Assembly (NCBI RefSeq): GCF_003938655.1
Contig: NZ_RJJT01000015.1
Coordinates: forward strand, 109,834 to 173,833
Direction: 5' to 3'
Source: Rhizobium pisi
GTDB taxonomy: Bacteria; Pseudomonadota; Alphaproteobacteria; Rhizobiales; Rhizobiaceae
Length of the DNA: 64,000 bases
The number at the start of each line of letters is the position of its first letter. Within the stretch, counting starts at the first letter, position 1. The notes below the pieces were generated by a model. The model did no database searches. It saw only the letters and a list, made by a program, of their open reading frames with translations, and was not told the origin of the DNA. Of the stretch, positions 1 to 8,214 are shown one piece after another. Made by a program: the position numbers and the translations under genes.

Positions 1-396
1 CGATTTGAAGGGATCGTCGAGTTCCGGATGCATGAAGACCCGGCCCATGACATTGGCGACGAGCACGCGCGCGCCGTTCCTGGCATAGAAAAGTCCGGAG
101 CCGCGGCCGGGCGTGCCCTGCGGATAATTGGCCGGCCGCAGGAATTGATCGTGCCGTCCGGCAAAAGCGACGGCTTCCTTCTGATCCCAGACGTGATTGC
201 CTGTCGTCACCACATCGGCGCCGGCATTGATCGTTTCCAGAAAGATGTCCTCGGTGATGCCGAAGCCGCCGGCGGCGTTCTCGCCGTTGACGACGACGAA
301 ATCGAGCTTGAGGTCGGAGATCAGCCCGGGAAGGCGGTCCCAGACCGCGGTGCGTCCCGTCTTGCCGACCATGTCACCCAAAAAAAGCAGTCGCAT
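1..396 (-). CDS. YmdB/TIGR00282-family metallophosphoesterase, N-terminal part
   Basis: The first 132 codons of a minus-strand gene that runs off the left edge. The protein opens MRLLFLGDMVGKTGR and continues with NGENAAGG and TGNHVWD, the Asp, Asn/Glu and Asn-His metal-ligand motifs of the YmdB family of dinuclear-metal phosphodiesterases. Members of this family hydrolyse 2',3'-cyclic nucleotides in vitro. The C-terminal half is not visible. The gene starts 3 bases after the stop of fau, so the two are probably co-transcribed. Family assignment is strong; the physiological role in rhizobia is not known from sequence. Confidence 0.88.
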   Translation of the reverse strand, partial: MRLLFLGDMVGKTGRTAVWDRLPGLISDLKLDFVVVNGENAAGGFGITEDIFLETINAGADVVTTGNHVWDQKEAVAFAGRHDQFLRPANYPQGTPGRGSGLFYARNGARVLVANVMGRVFMHPELDDPFKS

Positions 397-399
397 TCC

Positions 400-987
400 C
401 TATCCAATCCAAGAGGCAAAAAAGCGAAGGCCGCTTTCTGTCAGGATGGCATCCAGGCTTATGTCATGCGGCTCATCAGGCACATGTGCCACTTCCTGGC
501 AGTCGAATGCAATGCCGATCAGCTTCGGATGCAGCCCTTTCTCTCTGAGCCGGCTGATGGCGCGATCGTAATGGCCGGCGCCGTAGCCGATGCGATGGCC
601 GCGAATGTCGAAGGCCGAAAGCGGCACCAGCATGATCTCGGGATCGAGAATGGCGGCGTCCTCGGCGGGTCCGACCGTGCCGAAACCGGTCGCAACAAGC
701 GGCGCGCCTTCGGCCAATTCACGAAAGACAATGGTTTGCCGGTCGAGGATCGCCGGCACGCAGAGCCGCGCGCCACGCGCCGCAAAACGCGCCATCAGCG
801 GCCTGAGATCGGCTTCCGAGCGGATCGGCAGGAAGCCCGAGACGATCGTGCCCGGCGCAAAACCAACCGCCTCGCCGGCGTGATCGGCCATTGCACGGCT
901 TTTCGCGGCGCGCTCCTCGGCGGGGATGGCGTCGCGTGCCGACAGCCGTTCGTTGCGCAACTGCGCTTTCAATTCTCTAGCGGTCAT
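400..987 (-). CDS. fau: 5-formyltetrahydrofolate cyclo-ligase
   Basis: About 195 residues, the usual size for this cytosolic enzyme, which uses ATP to turn 5-formyl-THF into 5,10-methenyl-THF and so returns a dead-end folate to one-carbon metabolism. The signature GYGAGHYDR lies near residue 145, and an N-terminal basic helix begins MTARELKAQLR. The reading frame extends 12 codons upstream, but the internal ATG at 987 matches the family N-terminus and is preferred. It lies directly upstream of the YmdB-type gene. In many bacteria fau sits near zapA and 6S RNA; neither is seen here. Confidence 0.9.
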   Translation of the reverse strand: MTARELKAQLRNERLSARDAIPAEERAAKSRAMADHAGEAVGFAPGTIVSGFLPIRSEADLRPLMARFAARGARLCVPAILDRQTIVFRELAEGAPLVATGFGTVGPAEDAAILDPEIMLVPLSAFDIRGHRIGYGAGHYDRAISRLREKGLHPKLIGIAFDCQEVAHVPDEPHDISLDAILTESGLRFFASWIG

Positions 988-1095
988 TGGATCTGCCGGG
1001 TATGGGAAAGTTCGACCGAGCATAGACGGCTGGATGGCCGATGCAATGCCGGGTGCGACAGCGCTGCGCCCGTTTCACGCCTCGCCCGCGGGTCG

Positions 1096-1785
1096 TCAGA
1101 CGACGATGCTTGTCGGTATCGTCGTTGTGGCGACGGAGAAACCTGCCATGTCGGGGACGGGATTGGACTTGGCCTGCTGGCGCAGTTCGCGCATCGCCTT
1201 TTCGAGGAGTTGCTTGAGTTCGCGCACGGCGCTCTTGAACCCTTCCATCGCCTCGCGATCATCGGCGGAAATGCCTGAAAATTTAGGAGTGTCCTCGGCG
1301 ACGCTCTCATAGGCCTTGCGAGCCTCAGCGGCGTCGGTCGGCTCCGGGGCGCCGGTATCTCCCGCGGTATCCGTCAGCGCAGCATCGGTGCTGCTCGTCG
1401 CTGCAGCCGCCAGATCCACGGTTGTATTCGCCGGAACGGCGGTTGCCGGGCTGCCGGTGGCGACCGACGATGCGAATTCTGACGCGGCGGTGCCGACCTT
1501 GCGGGCCAATTCGGAGGCCAGGCGCGCGACCACCTCCGGAGGCATGTTGGAGCTCTTCAGCATCTCCAACTCCTGCTTTGCCTCTTCGAGCTTGCGTTGC
1601 GCCTTCGCCTTGGCTTCGTCCCCCGAGTTCGCCAAGGTCTGCCGAATCTGCTGCTGCGCCTGGTTGGTGCGCTGCAGCCTCAGCACATCCCGGCCGGCCT
1701 CGTTTCCCGTGGCAGATGTACCCGCTGCCGAAGACGTCCCGCGCAAGATGATGGAAGCAGATGTGGTTGCGACCTGCATGGACAA
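1096..1785 (-). CDS. hypothetical Ala/Thr-rich protein with coiled-coil segments
   Basis: 229 residues (227 if the second ATG at 1779 is used), not recognised. Residues about 35-80 are rich in Gln, Lys and Glu and read as a coiled coil (KAQRKLEEAKQELEMLK). A low-complexity Ala/Thr/Ser/Asp stretch follows at about 100-150, then a second helical, charged segment (FKSAVRELKQLLEKAMREL) and a hydrophobic tail ending PTSIVV. There is no signal peptide or membrane segment. The layout is compatible with an extended, partly disordered structural protein; no function is claimed. It stands alone between fau and the sulfolipid operon on the same strand. Confidence 0.7.
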   Translation of the reverse strand: MSMQVATTSASIILRGTSSAAGTSATGNEAGRDVLRLQRTNQAQQQIRQTLANSGDEAKAKAQRKLEEAKQELEMLKSSNMPPEVVARLASELARKVGTAASEFASSVATGSPATAVPANTTVDLAAAATSSTDAALTDTAGDTGAPEPTDAAEARKAYESVAEDTPKFSGISADDREAMEGFKSAVRELKQLLEKAMRELRQQAKSNPVPDMAGFSVATTTIPTSIVV

Positions 1786-1837
1786 TCTCCCGATTTTAAT
1801 CGGGCCCCCGATTGCAATTCGGGCGCATCCTGCAATG

Positions 1838-2755
1838 TCAGCCTTGCGTGGACCTGTGTCCTGGGGATTGCTGCAGCGCGGCGGCCAGCCGCTGCATCGT
1901 CTCCTCGAACAGAGTGGCCCCGCCGGGCACCCAGCCGAGGGCGTCGATTTTTGCCGTGCTCATGGGATTGAGCGCCGCCTTGTCGGCAGGGGCGGGCAGC
2001 GCGTGTCGACAGCCCGTCACGCGTTGAATGGGCGAAAGGATATCCTTCGTGTCTACTGATATGTCCGAGACGTTGAAGACTTCGCCGGAAATGCGGGTGC
2101 TTTCCGTTTCCAGCATCAGCCGCGCCGCGCGTGCGAGGTCGCGGCCATGAACCTCCGTTCCCGCGCGGGCAGCAATCGGCCGGCCGGAGAGGTAATCCGC
2201 GATCAGGCCGTCCCATTTGTTTGGAAAGAGATCGCCGTAGACGCCGGTCGCTCTCAGGCTTGCGCCGGCAAAACCGGGCGCTGTGAGGTCGACAAGAGCG
2301 CGTTCGGCGTCGAGCTTCACCCTGCCGTAGAGCGTTTCCGGCTCGGCCAGCATTGTCTCAGCCAGCTCGGTGCCCGGCGGATACTCGCCGTAGGCTGCAC
2401 GGCTGGACAGGAAGACGCAGCGGCGTGTGCCGGCGCGTTTGGCGGCTTCGAAAAGCTGGACGGTGCCGTCGAGGTTCAACCTGTGGAAGGTCTTGGGATC
2501 GTCACCTTCGCCGCCGCGATATTTGCCCGGGACATGGCTGAAGGCGGCGTGGACGAAGAAATAGGCGTCGTCGAAGATGTCGATCTGATCCTTGTCGGGA
2601 TCAAGCGAAAGTGCCGCGAATTCCACCGGGCGGGAGAAGAGGCGGGGCAGCGGCGCCCGGCGTCCGCCGACGATCACCTGGTATCCGGCGGCCAGCAGCT
2701 CCTCGACGACATACCGGCCGACGAGGCCCGTTCCGCCAGACACCAATACTTTCAT
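1838..2755 (-). CDS. sqdC: NAD(P)-dependent epimerase/reductase, SqdC-like
   Basis: 305 residues of the extended short-chain dehydrogenase type. The N-terminus has the Rossmann motif GGTGLVGRYVVEELL, and SSRAAYGEYP and YGRVKLDAE supply the Ser and Tyr-x-x-x-Lys catalytic positions. It is the third gene of sqdB-sqdD-sqdC. In Rhodobacter, sqdC loss accumulates sulfoquinovosyl-dihydroxyacetone, which implicates this protein in late sulfoquinovosyldiacylglycerol synthesis. Its start overlaps the sqdD stop by 4 bases (translational coupling). The symbol rests mainly on operon order. Confidence 0.72.
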   Translation of the reverse strand: MKVLVSGGTGLVGRYVVEELLAAGYQVIVGGRRAPLPRLFSRPVEFAALSLDPDKDQIDIFDDAYFFVHAAFSHVPGKYRGGEGDDPKTFHRLNLDGTVQLFEAAKRAGTRRCVFLSSRAAYGEYPPGTELAETMLAEPETLYGRVKLDAERALVDLTAPGFAGASLRATGVYGDLFPNKWDGLIADYLSGRPIAARAGTEVHGRDLARAARLMLETESTRISGEVFNVSDISVDTKDILSPIQRVTGCRHALPAPADKAALNPMSTAKIDALGWVPGGATLFEETMQRLAAALQQSPGHRSTQG

Positions 2756-3588
2756 GCCGTCCCTTCCGGATTGGCCAGCGCCGCGATCTCGGGCACCTCG
2801 CCATCATCATGGAAACGGTGCCATAGATCGATCAAGGGTTGTAGCCGCGCTGCTTTGGGATGATCTTTTTCCCACGGTTTTTCATACTGGTAATGCAGGA
2901 TCGAAATGCTCTTCCAGTCCCAAAGCTCAGGCATGGTGAACCATACATATTGCAGCATGTTGAAATAGACCGGCAGGCCGTGCCAATCCGAGAAGAAAGC
3001 CTCGAGAAACGTCTGATCGGTGCGTCGCCAGAAGGCGTTGGGCCTGTCGAGCCTCTCAAGCATGCGCCGGAATGTGTCATCAGACGGTGTTGCGACGAAG
3101 ACGCCGGAATTCATGCGATGGAAGTCGGCAAGGCTTTCGTAGACATTGGGAGCAGCGGAAAATTCCGGATAGAGAAAGAGCCTGTCGATGTTTTTCAGCA
3201 CGAGGGCGTCGGCGTCGATAAAGACGCAACGCTCGTAGTCAACGAGCTGCCAGAGCCTGAGCTTGCAGAAATTGTCGAGCGGCGAATGGAAATCCGGCTT
3301 GCGGCCTTTGGTAAAAGGAGCCGCGGAATGGAGGCTGCCGCGAGCGTGGCGATCGTTGAAGACATCGGACAGCGGCAGATGCTCGACCTCGATCAGGCGG
3401 CAGTCCAGCTCTTTCAGAGGGGCGAGGGCAGCCGTATCGACTCCGCCGGTGTGAAGGACGACGATATCGGCCGCAGTGCCGGTTCGGCGCAGGGAACGGG
3501 CAAGCGCGGTTGCGCCCATGGCGTAGTCGGAATTGGTCACGAGCGTGACGTAGGCAAAACGGCCGCTGGCGCTCGGCATGTCGCTCAC
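2752..3588 (-). CDS. sqdD: glycosyltransferase family 8, SqdD-like
   Basis: 278 residues of the glycogenin-type GT8 fold. The nucleotide-sugar/metal motif is visible in CVFIDADALVLKNID (DxD), and the N-terminus VTLVTNSDYAMGATALARSL is typical of the family. In the sulfolipid pathway SqdD is thought to transfer sulfoquinovose from UDP-sulfoquinovose to its acceptor. It lies between sqdB and sqdC with 4-base overlaps on both sides, so the three genes form one tightly coupled unit. Acceptor specificity cannot be read from sequence. Confidence 0.8.
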   Translation of the reverse strand: MSDMPSASGRFAYVTLVTNSDYAMGATALARSLRRTGTAADIVVLHTGGVDTAALAPLKELDCRLIEVEHLPLSDVFNDRHARGSLHSAAPFTKGRKPDFHSPLDNFCKLRLWQLVDYERCVFIDADALVLKNIDRLFLYPEFSAAPNVYESLADFHRMNSGVFVATPSDDTFRRMLERLDRPNAFWRRTDQTFLEAFFSDWHGLPVYFNMLQYVWFTMPELWDWKSISILHYQYEKPWEKDHPKAARLQPLIDLWHRFHDDGEVPEIAALANPEGTA

Positions 3589-4805
3589 GACACGGACTTC
3601 AGCCGCTTGCCTTCCGGATCGTGATTGATCGTCGCGGCGATGTCCTTGGTCCAGGCGGAAACGGCCGGCACGCGCGAGCGATCGACGCGATAGGCGAATT
3701 TCTTCGCCACATCGACGATCTCGTCGAGCAGGGCTGCTTCCAGGGTGATCGGGGCGAGGCCGAGATCGCGGAACTTTTCGTTCCTGACGATCAGTTCGTT
3801 CTCGGCGGCTTCCTTGCGCGGGTTGGGCAGCCAGGCGATCTTGGAGCCGGTCATCCTGGCGATCATCTCGGCGAGGTCGCGCACCCGGTGGGTTTCCGTC
3901 ATCTGATTGAAGATCTCGACGCGCGCGCCGCGGGCAGGCGGGTTCTCCAGCGCCAGCTCGATGCAGCGGACCGAATCCTGGATGTGGATGAAGGCGCGAG
4001 TCTGGCCGCCGGTTCCGTGTACCGTCAGAGGATAACCGATTGCCGCCTGGATGAGGAAGCGATTCAGCACCGTGCCGTAGTCGCCATCATAGTCGAACCG
4101 GTTGATGAGCTGCGCGTGGCGGCGCGTCTGCTCGGTGTGCGTGCCCCAGACGATACCCTGGTGCAGATCGGTGATCCTGAGCCCATCGTTCTTTGCATAG
4201 AACTGAAAGAGAAGCTGATCCAGGCACTTGGTCATATGGTAGATCGAGCCCGGATTGGATGGGTAGAGGATCTCCTGGCTGACCGTCTCGCCGCCCGCGG
4301 TTTCGATGCCGACGGGCAGATAACCTTCGGGAATGGCGGCGCCGACGGTCGAGTAACCATAGACGCCCATGGTGCCGAGATGGATGAGGTGGGCGTCGAG
4401 ATTGAGTTCGGTCAGCGCGTTCAGGAGGTTATGCGTGGCGCTGACATTGTTGTTCACAGTGTAGTTCTTGTGGCGGTCGCTCTTCATCGAATAGGGCGCG
4501 GCGCGCTGTTCGGCGAAATGGATGACGGCATCGGGGCGGTTTTCGGCAAGCCACTTCTTCAGGAGTTCATAATCCTTGGCGAGATCGATCAGATTGAAGT
4601 GGATGCGGCGTCCGGTTTCCGCATGCCAGATGCGGGCGCGCTCCTGGATCGAATCCATCGGCGTCAGCGACTGAACGCCAAGTTCGGTGTCGATCCAGCG
4701 GCGCGAGAGATTGTCGAGGATATGGATGTCGTGACCGGCATCGGAAAGGTGGAGCGAGGTGGGCCAACCAATGAAACCGTCTCCGCCCATAACCGCAATC
4801 TTCAT
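3585..4805 (-). CDS. sqdB: UDP-sulfoquinovose synthase
   Basis: 406 residues. SqdB converts UDP-glucose and sulfite to UDP-sulfoquinovose, the head-group donor of the membrane sulfolipid SQDG. The sequence has the NAD motif GGDGFIGWP, the family-typical FNLIDLAKDYELL, VIHFAEQRAAPYSM, a Thr-Met/Tyr-x-x-x-Lys centre (GTMGVYGYS; SIYHMTKCLDQLLF) and HGTGGQTRAFIHI. It is first in sqdB-sqdD-sqdC. In rhizobia SQDG becomes important when phosphate is scarce, but no clear PHO box was found in the 119-base gap to ybgC. Confidence 0.95.
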   Translation of the reverse strand: MKIAVMGGDGFIGWPTSLHLSDAGHDIHILDNLSRRWIDTELGVQSLTPMDSIQERARIWHAETGRRIHFNLIDLAKDYELLKKWLAENRPDAVIHFAEQRAAPYSMKSDRHKNYTVNNNVSATHNLLNALTELNLDAHLIHLGTMGVYGYSTVGAAIPEGYLPVGIETAGGETVSQEILYPSNPGSIYHMTKCLDQLLFQFYAKNDGLRITDLHQGIVWGTHTEQTRRHAQLINRFDYDGDYGTVLNRFLIQAAIGYPLTVHGTGGQTRAFIHIQDSVRCIELALENPPARGARVEIFNQMTETHRVRDLAEMIARMTGSKIAWLPNPRKEAAENELIVRNEKFRDLGLAPITLEAALLDEIVDVAKKFAYRVDRSRVPAVSAWTKDIAATINHDPEGKRLKSVS

Positions 4806-4865
4806 CGCATCGTCTCCTGATCGGTCGCTTATTATCGGGAATAGTTAGGAATTATGACAATCATT

Positions 4866-4891
4866 CAACGCTTGCCTGACGGGAAGCGTTG
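4866..4891. repeat. 8-bp inverted repeat between sqdB and ybgC
   Basis: Arms CAACGCTT (4866-4873) and AAGCGTTG (4884-4891) are perfect and separated by 10 bases, in the short region between the divergent sqdB and ybgC starts. It could be an operator or a hairpin in the ybgC leader. No regulator can be assigned. Confidence 0.35.
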
Positions 4892-4924
4892 CGCCAAAGA
4901 GGGCACCTCAGTTTGGAGAAAATT

Positions 4925-5380
4925 ATGACGGAACGCCCTTTTTCCATTTCGGGAGAGCTGACGGAGGCGGGACACCGCCTCGTCCAGCGGGTCTATTATG
5001 AAGATACGGATTTCTCCGGCCTGGTCTATCACGCCCGCTACCTGCATTTCCTCGAGCGCGGCCGTACCGATTATCTGCGCTGTCTCGGCGTCGAGCAGCG
5101 TGAGCTTGTCGGCGCCGACGAGGAAGGGCTGGTTTTCGTCGTCCACCGCATGGAGATCGACTTCAAGAGCCCGGCGCGGATGGACGACGTGCTGACTATC
5201 CTGACGCACACGGAAAAAGCCGGCGGCGCCAAGATGGTGCTCAACCAGCAGATTCGTTCGGGCGAGACGCTGCTGATCGCCGCCAAGGTGATTATCGCCG
5301 TCATCAACGCCAAGGGACGGCCGAGACGGCTGCCGGAAACGCTGGCGATCAAATTCCTGGAAGGCAGCAAACCGCTGTAA
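4925..5380 (+). CDS. ybgC: YbgC/TolQ-operon acyl-CoA thioesterase
   Basis: 151 residues of the 4-hydroxybenzoyl-CoA thioesterase hotdog fold. The signature YYEDTDFSGLVYHARYLHFLERGR includes the catalytic Asp. The reading frame opens at 4889, but the ATG at 4925 is preceded by TTGGAGAA at good spacing and fits the family N-terminus. YbgC hydrolyses short-chain acyl-CoA or acyl-ACP and is encoded at the head of the tol-pal cluster in many proteobacteria. Here a 381-base gap follows before tolQ, so tolQ may have its own promoter. Confidence 0.92.
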   Translation: MTERPFSISGELTEAGHRLVQRVYYEDTDFSGLVYHARYLHFLERGRTDYLRCLGVEQRELVGADEEGLVFVVHRMEIDFKSPARMDDVLTILTHTEKAGGAKMVLNQQIRSGETLLIAAKVIIAVINAKGRPRRLPETLAIKFLEGSKPL

Positions 5381-5761
5381 TCCGAATCGCCTGAAATCCG
5401 TAGCGACGCGCTTGTCAAAACTTGAGTTTTATGTGAAGGAATTCGCGCGCCGCAGGATGGACGCTCTTCGGCGGCCGGACTTTGCTCCGGTCAAGTAATC
5501 CATGGAACAAATTCTCCCGAACCCAGGCTTACTGTCACAGTCCGGCACTAACGATCTATTAACCATAATAGTGTCTTACTGGGAAAGTCGGAGTTTGTGC
5601 GGTGCACGCCTTCCTTTGACCAAATTTGACGGCAAGAAGGCGGAAGAAGAGCTTGGAAGCTTGACCAGGGCTTTGGGCAGCGGCCGCCAGACACTTCTTG
5701 CGAGATCACTTTGTGCCGCCCGGTCCTGCACCGGGCGTTTGGATTCGGGGATTTTGAATCA
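5381..5761. other. 381-base intergenic region before tolQ
   Basis: No convincing gene. A frame at 5502-5774 lacks any family feature and overlaps tolQ. The region holds a CtrA-like box (5548-5563) and an 8-bp hairpin with arms CGCCCGGT and ACCGGGCG (5717-5724, 5730-5737) just before the tolQ start. It is the likely promoter and leader of the tolQRAB genes. Confidence 0.5.
5548..5563. promoter_or_regulatory. candidate CtrA-binding box upstream of tolQ
   Basis: CTAA-N7-TTAAC, one mismatch from the alphaproteobacterial CtrA consensus TTAA-N7-TTAA. The right half reads TTAACCAT (5559-5566), the form often listed as a CtrA half-site. It lies about 200 bases before tolQ. Confidence 0.4.
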
Positions 5762-6481
5762 ATGGAACAAGTAGGATTGGCAGCAGCCACGACGGACGTC
5801 AGCCTCTGGTCGCTATTCATGCAGGCCGGCATCGTCGTCAAGCTCGTCATGCTCGGGCTCATCGCAGCCTCGGTATGGACGTGGGCGATCGTCATTGACA
5901 AATACCTGGCCTATGGCCGCGCACGGCGCCAGTTCGACAAGTTCGAGCAGGTTTTCTGGTCGGGCCAGTCGCTGGAAGAACTCTACCGCTCGCTGTCGGA
6001 ACGCAACAATACGGGTCTGGCGTCGATCTTCGTCGCCGCCATGCGCGAGTGGAAGAAGTCGTTCGAACGCGGCGCCCGCTCGCCGATCGGCCTGCAGATG
6101 CGTATCGACCGGGCGATGGACGTGACGCTCGCCCGTGAAACCGAATTTCTCGGCGCCCGCCTCGGATCGCTCGCAACCATCGGTTCGGCCGGTCCGTTCA
6201 TCGGCCTTTTCGGCACGGTCGTCGGTATCATGACCTCGTTCCAGGCAATTGCCGGGTCGAAGTCCACCAACCTTGCGGTCGTGGCGCCCGGTATCGCCGA
6301 AGCGCTTCTTGCAACCGCCATCGGTCTGGTCGCCGCTATCCCGGCCGTTATTGCCTACAACAAGTTCTCCGCCGACGCCGGCAAGCTCTCGGCGCGCATG
6401 GAAGGTTTTGCGGACGAATTCTCCGCCATTCTTTCGCGCCAGATCGATGAGAAGTTGCAGCCGCGCCAGGCTGCGCAGTAA
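5762..6481 (+). CDS. tolQ: Tol-Pal inner-membrane motor protein TolQ
   Basis: 239 residues. TolQ with TolR forms the proton-driven motor that energises TolA, used for outer-membrane invagination at division. Three membrane segments are visible: about 20-42 (VVKLVMLGLIAASVWTWAIV), about 140-165 (IGSAGPFIGLFGTVVGIM) and about 178-200 (GIAEALLATAIGLVAAIPAV), with the MotA/TolQ/ExbB core GTVVGIM. The ATG at 5762 is chosen because it fits the family N-terminus (MEQVGLAAAT); 17 upstream codons of the frame are not conserved-looking. tolR follows 17 bases downstream. Confidence 0.95.
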   Translation: MEQVGLAAATTDVSLWSLFMQAGIVVKLVMLGLIAASVWTWAIVIDKYLAYGRARRQFDKFEQVFWSGQSLEELYRSLSERNNTGLASIFVAAMREWKKSFERGARSPIGLQMRIDRAMDVTLARETEFLGARLGSLATIGSAGPFIGLFGTVVGIMTSFQAIAGSKSTNLAVVAPGIAEALLATAIGLVAAIPAVIAYNKFSADAGKLSARMEGFADEFSAILSRQIDEKLQPRQAAQ

Positions 6482-6498
6482 CCGACGGAGCGACGACC

Positions 6499-6951
6499 AT
6501 GGGTATGGCTGTAGGAGGCAATGGCGGAGGTGGCGGACGCCGCCGTCGTGGCGGTCGCAACAGGGCCGTGATTTCCGAAATCAACGTGACGCCGCTCGTC
6601 GACGTCATGCTCGTGCTTTTGATCATCTTCATGGTCGCGGCACCGATGATGACCGTCGGCGTGCCGATCGACCTGCCGGAAACGCAGGCCAAGGCGCTGA
6701 ATTCCGAGACGCAGCCGATCACGATCTCGGTCAAGAACAGCGGCGAAGTCTATCTGCAGGAAACGCCGATCCCGGCCGAAGAGATTGCTGCAAAGCTCGA
6801 GGCGATCGCGACCACCGGTTATAACGAACGCATCTTCGTGCGTGGCGACGCGACGGCGCCCTATGGCGTCATCGCCGACGTCATGGCTCGCATCCAGGGG
6901 GCCGGCTTCAAGAACATCGGCCTCGTGACGCAGCAGAAGAAGGACCAATAG
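6499..6951 (+). CDS. tolR: Tol-Pal motor protein TolR
   Basis: 150 residues. A Gly/Arg-rich cytoplasmic N-terminus (1-22) is followed by the ExbD/TolR signature EINVTPLVDVMLVLLIIFMV with the single membrane helix and the proton-pathway aspartate (D35), then a periplasmic domain. It works with TolQ as the stator/rotor that couples proton-motive force to TolA. Length is normal. It sits between tolQ and tolA with 8 bases before tolA. Confidence 0.95.
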   Translation: MGMAVGGNGGGGGRRRRGGRNRAVISEINVTPLVDVMLVLLIIFMVAAPMMTVGVPIDLPETQAKALNSETQPITISVKNSGEVYLQETPIPAEEIAAKLEAIATTGYNERIFVRGDATAPYGVIADVMARIQGAGFKNIGLVTQQKKDQ

Positions 6952-6959
6952 CGCTCAAA

Positions 6960-8105
6960 ATGAAGGCCAGTGTCGTCACATCTGCTGTTCTGCACTGCCT
7001 GGTGCTTACCTGGGCGATGGTGTCGCTCAGCGCCCCGGAATCCTTCAAGGTGGAGGATTTCGAGGCGATGCCGGTCGATCTCGTGCCGGTGGAATCCATT
7101 ACCCAGATGCAGCAGGGCGACAAGAAGGCTCCGAAGAAGGAGACTTCCGCGCCCGTACCGACGACGCGCCCGCCGATCGCTCAGCCGGCGGAGAATGCCG
7201 GCGACAACAATGCCGATCTGAAGACGCCGCCGGTCCCGAACGCCAAGCCGAGCAATAGCGAAGCCGCCGCGGCGAATTCAACCGAAAAGCCGCTGCCGCA
7301 GGTCGATCCCAAGCCGAACGACGTCAAGGAAGTCAGTAAGGAAGAGACCGAGGTCGAGCAGCCGAAGGAAGTTGCTTCAATTCCGCCGCCGAAGCCGGTC
7401 GAGGTAACGCCGCCGAAGCCGGAAGAGAAACCGCCGGAAGAACAGGCCAAGCCTGAAGAGCCGCCGAAGCCGGATGCGGAAGCGTTGCCGGACAAGGTGC
7501 CGACGCCGGTCGTCAAGCCGCAGGTAAAGCCGCCGGAGCCGCAGAAGCCCGCCGAAAAGCCGCCGGAAAAGACACCGGACGAGCCGAAGGCTGCCGAAAA
7601 ACCGACGGACAAGAAAAAGGCCGACAAGAAGCAGGAAGTCGCGAAATCAGCCTCGTCGATGAAGAGCGACTTCAATGCCGACCAGATTTCAGCCTTGCTG
7701 AACAAGACCGATCCTTCCGCTGGCGGAGCCAAGCGCTCGACGCAAGAGGCATCGCTCGGTGCGAAGAAGAGCAATGGTGGCTCGAAACTCAGCCAGAGCG
7801 AAGAAGATGCTATGCGCAGCTTGATCGAGAGCAATTGGCTGGTCACGCCCGGAATGGAAGGGCTGTCCGGCCTGGTGATTACGGTGCATTTCAAGCTGGG
7901 TAAAGACGGTAGCATTATTGGTCAGCCGGATGTGGAATCGTCTGGCGGAAGCAGCAGTGACTCTACGCGCCGTGCGCTGGAAAGCGCTGCTTACCGCGCC
8001 GTGATGAAATCCGCGCCTTCTTTTTCCTCGACCCTTCCGATGGACAAATATGACGCTTGGAGTGAGGTCGTTCTCAACTTCGATGCGAGCAGCTTGGGAA
8101 TCTAG
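6960..8105 (+). CDS. tolA: Tol-Pal trans-periplasmic protein TolA
   Basis: 381 residues in three parts: an N-terminal membrane anchor (about 1-25), a long Pro/Lys/Glu linker (about 50-225, many PPKP and EKPP units) that spans the periplasm, and a C-terminal domain (about 270-381) ending DKYDAWSEVVLNFDASSLGI. Domain III contacts TolB and Pal. Oddity: codon choice in the last part (many GCT, TCT, AGT, ATT, GGA) differs from the linker and from tolQ/R, and a second, diverged copy of the gene's tail lies immediately downstream (8117-8191). I infer that the 3' end was exchanged. Confidence 0.93.
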   Translation: MKASVVTSAVLHCLVLTWAMVSLSAPESFKVEDFEAMPVDLVPVESITQMQQGDKKAPKKETSAPVPTTRPPIAQPAENAGDNNADLKTPPVPNAKPSNSEAAAANSTEKPLPQVDPKPNDVKEVSKEETEVEQPKEVASIPPPKPVEVTPPKPEEKPPEEQAKPEEPPKPDAEALPDKVPTPVVKPQVKPPEPQKPAEKPPEKTPDEPKAAEKPTDKKKADKKQEVAKSASSMKSDFNADQISALLNKTDPSAGGAKRSTQEASLGAKKSNGGSKLSQSEEDAMRSLIESNWLVTPGMEGLSGLVITVHFKLGKDGSIIGQPDVESSGGSSSDSTRRALESAAYRAVMKSAPSFSSTLPMDKYDAWSEVVLNFDASSLGI

Positions 8106-8116
8106 CGCCTTACACG

Positions 8117-8191
8117 ATGCTCCCAAAAGACAAATACGATGCTTGGAAGGAAGTTATTTTGAACTTCGACGCCAGCCAATTGAACCGATGA
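8117..8191 (+). pseudogene. orphan second copy of the tolA 3' end
   Basis: Out of frame with tolA and 11 bases after its stop, a 24-codon run reads MLPKDKYDAWKEVILNFDAS plus QLNR and a stop. Its counterpart in tolA reads LPMDKYDAWSEVVLNFDASS. The two copies are offset by exactly 86 bases and aligned to the stop codon. Differences are mostly at third codon positions (for example AAA-TAT-GAC versus AAA-TAC-GAT), so this is not a fresh duplication. It has no ribosome site of its own and is too short to fold as a domain; most likely it is the displaced original end of tolA. Confidence 0.75.
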
Positions 8192-8214
8192 AGTGCTGAA
8201 AGGCTTGTTTTGAT

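Noticed and set aside
3621..4820. 399-codon plus-strand frame opposite sqdB, and similar long mirror frames at 9623-11176, 12952-14868, 18831-20603 and 21123-22742
   Set aside because: They lie exactly antisense to strongly supported genes and arise from GC-rich codon bias; none shows a domain or ribosome site.
5502..5774. 90-codon frame before tolQ
   Set aside because: Overlaps the tolQ start, has no recognisable motif and covers the likely promoter region.
7370..7620. Pro/Lys/Glu tandem-like repeats in tolA
   Set aside because: Normal periplasm-spanning linker of TolA, not a separate repeat element.
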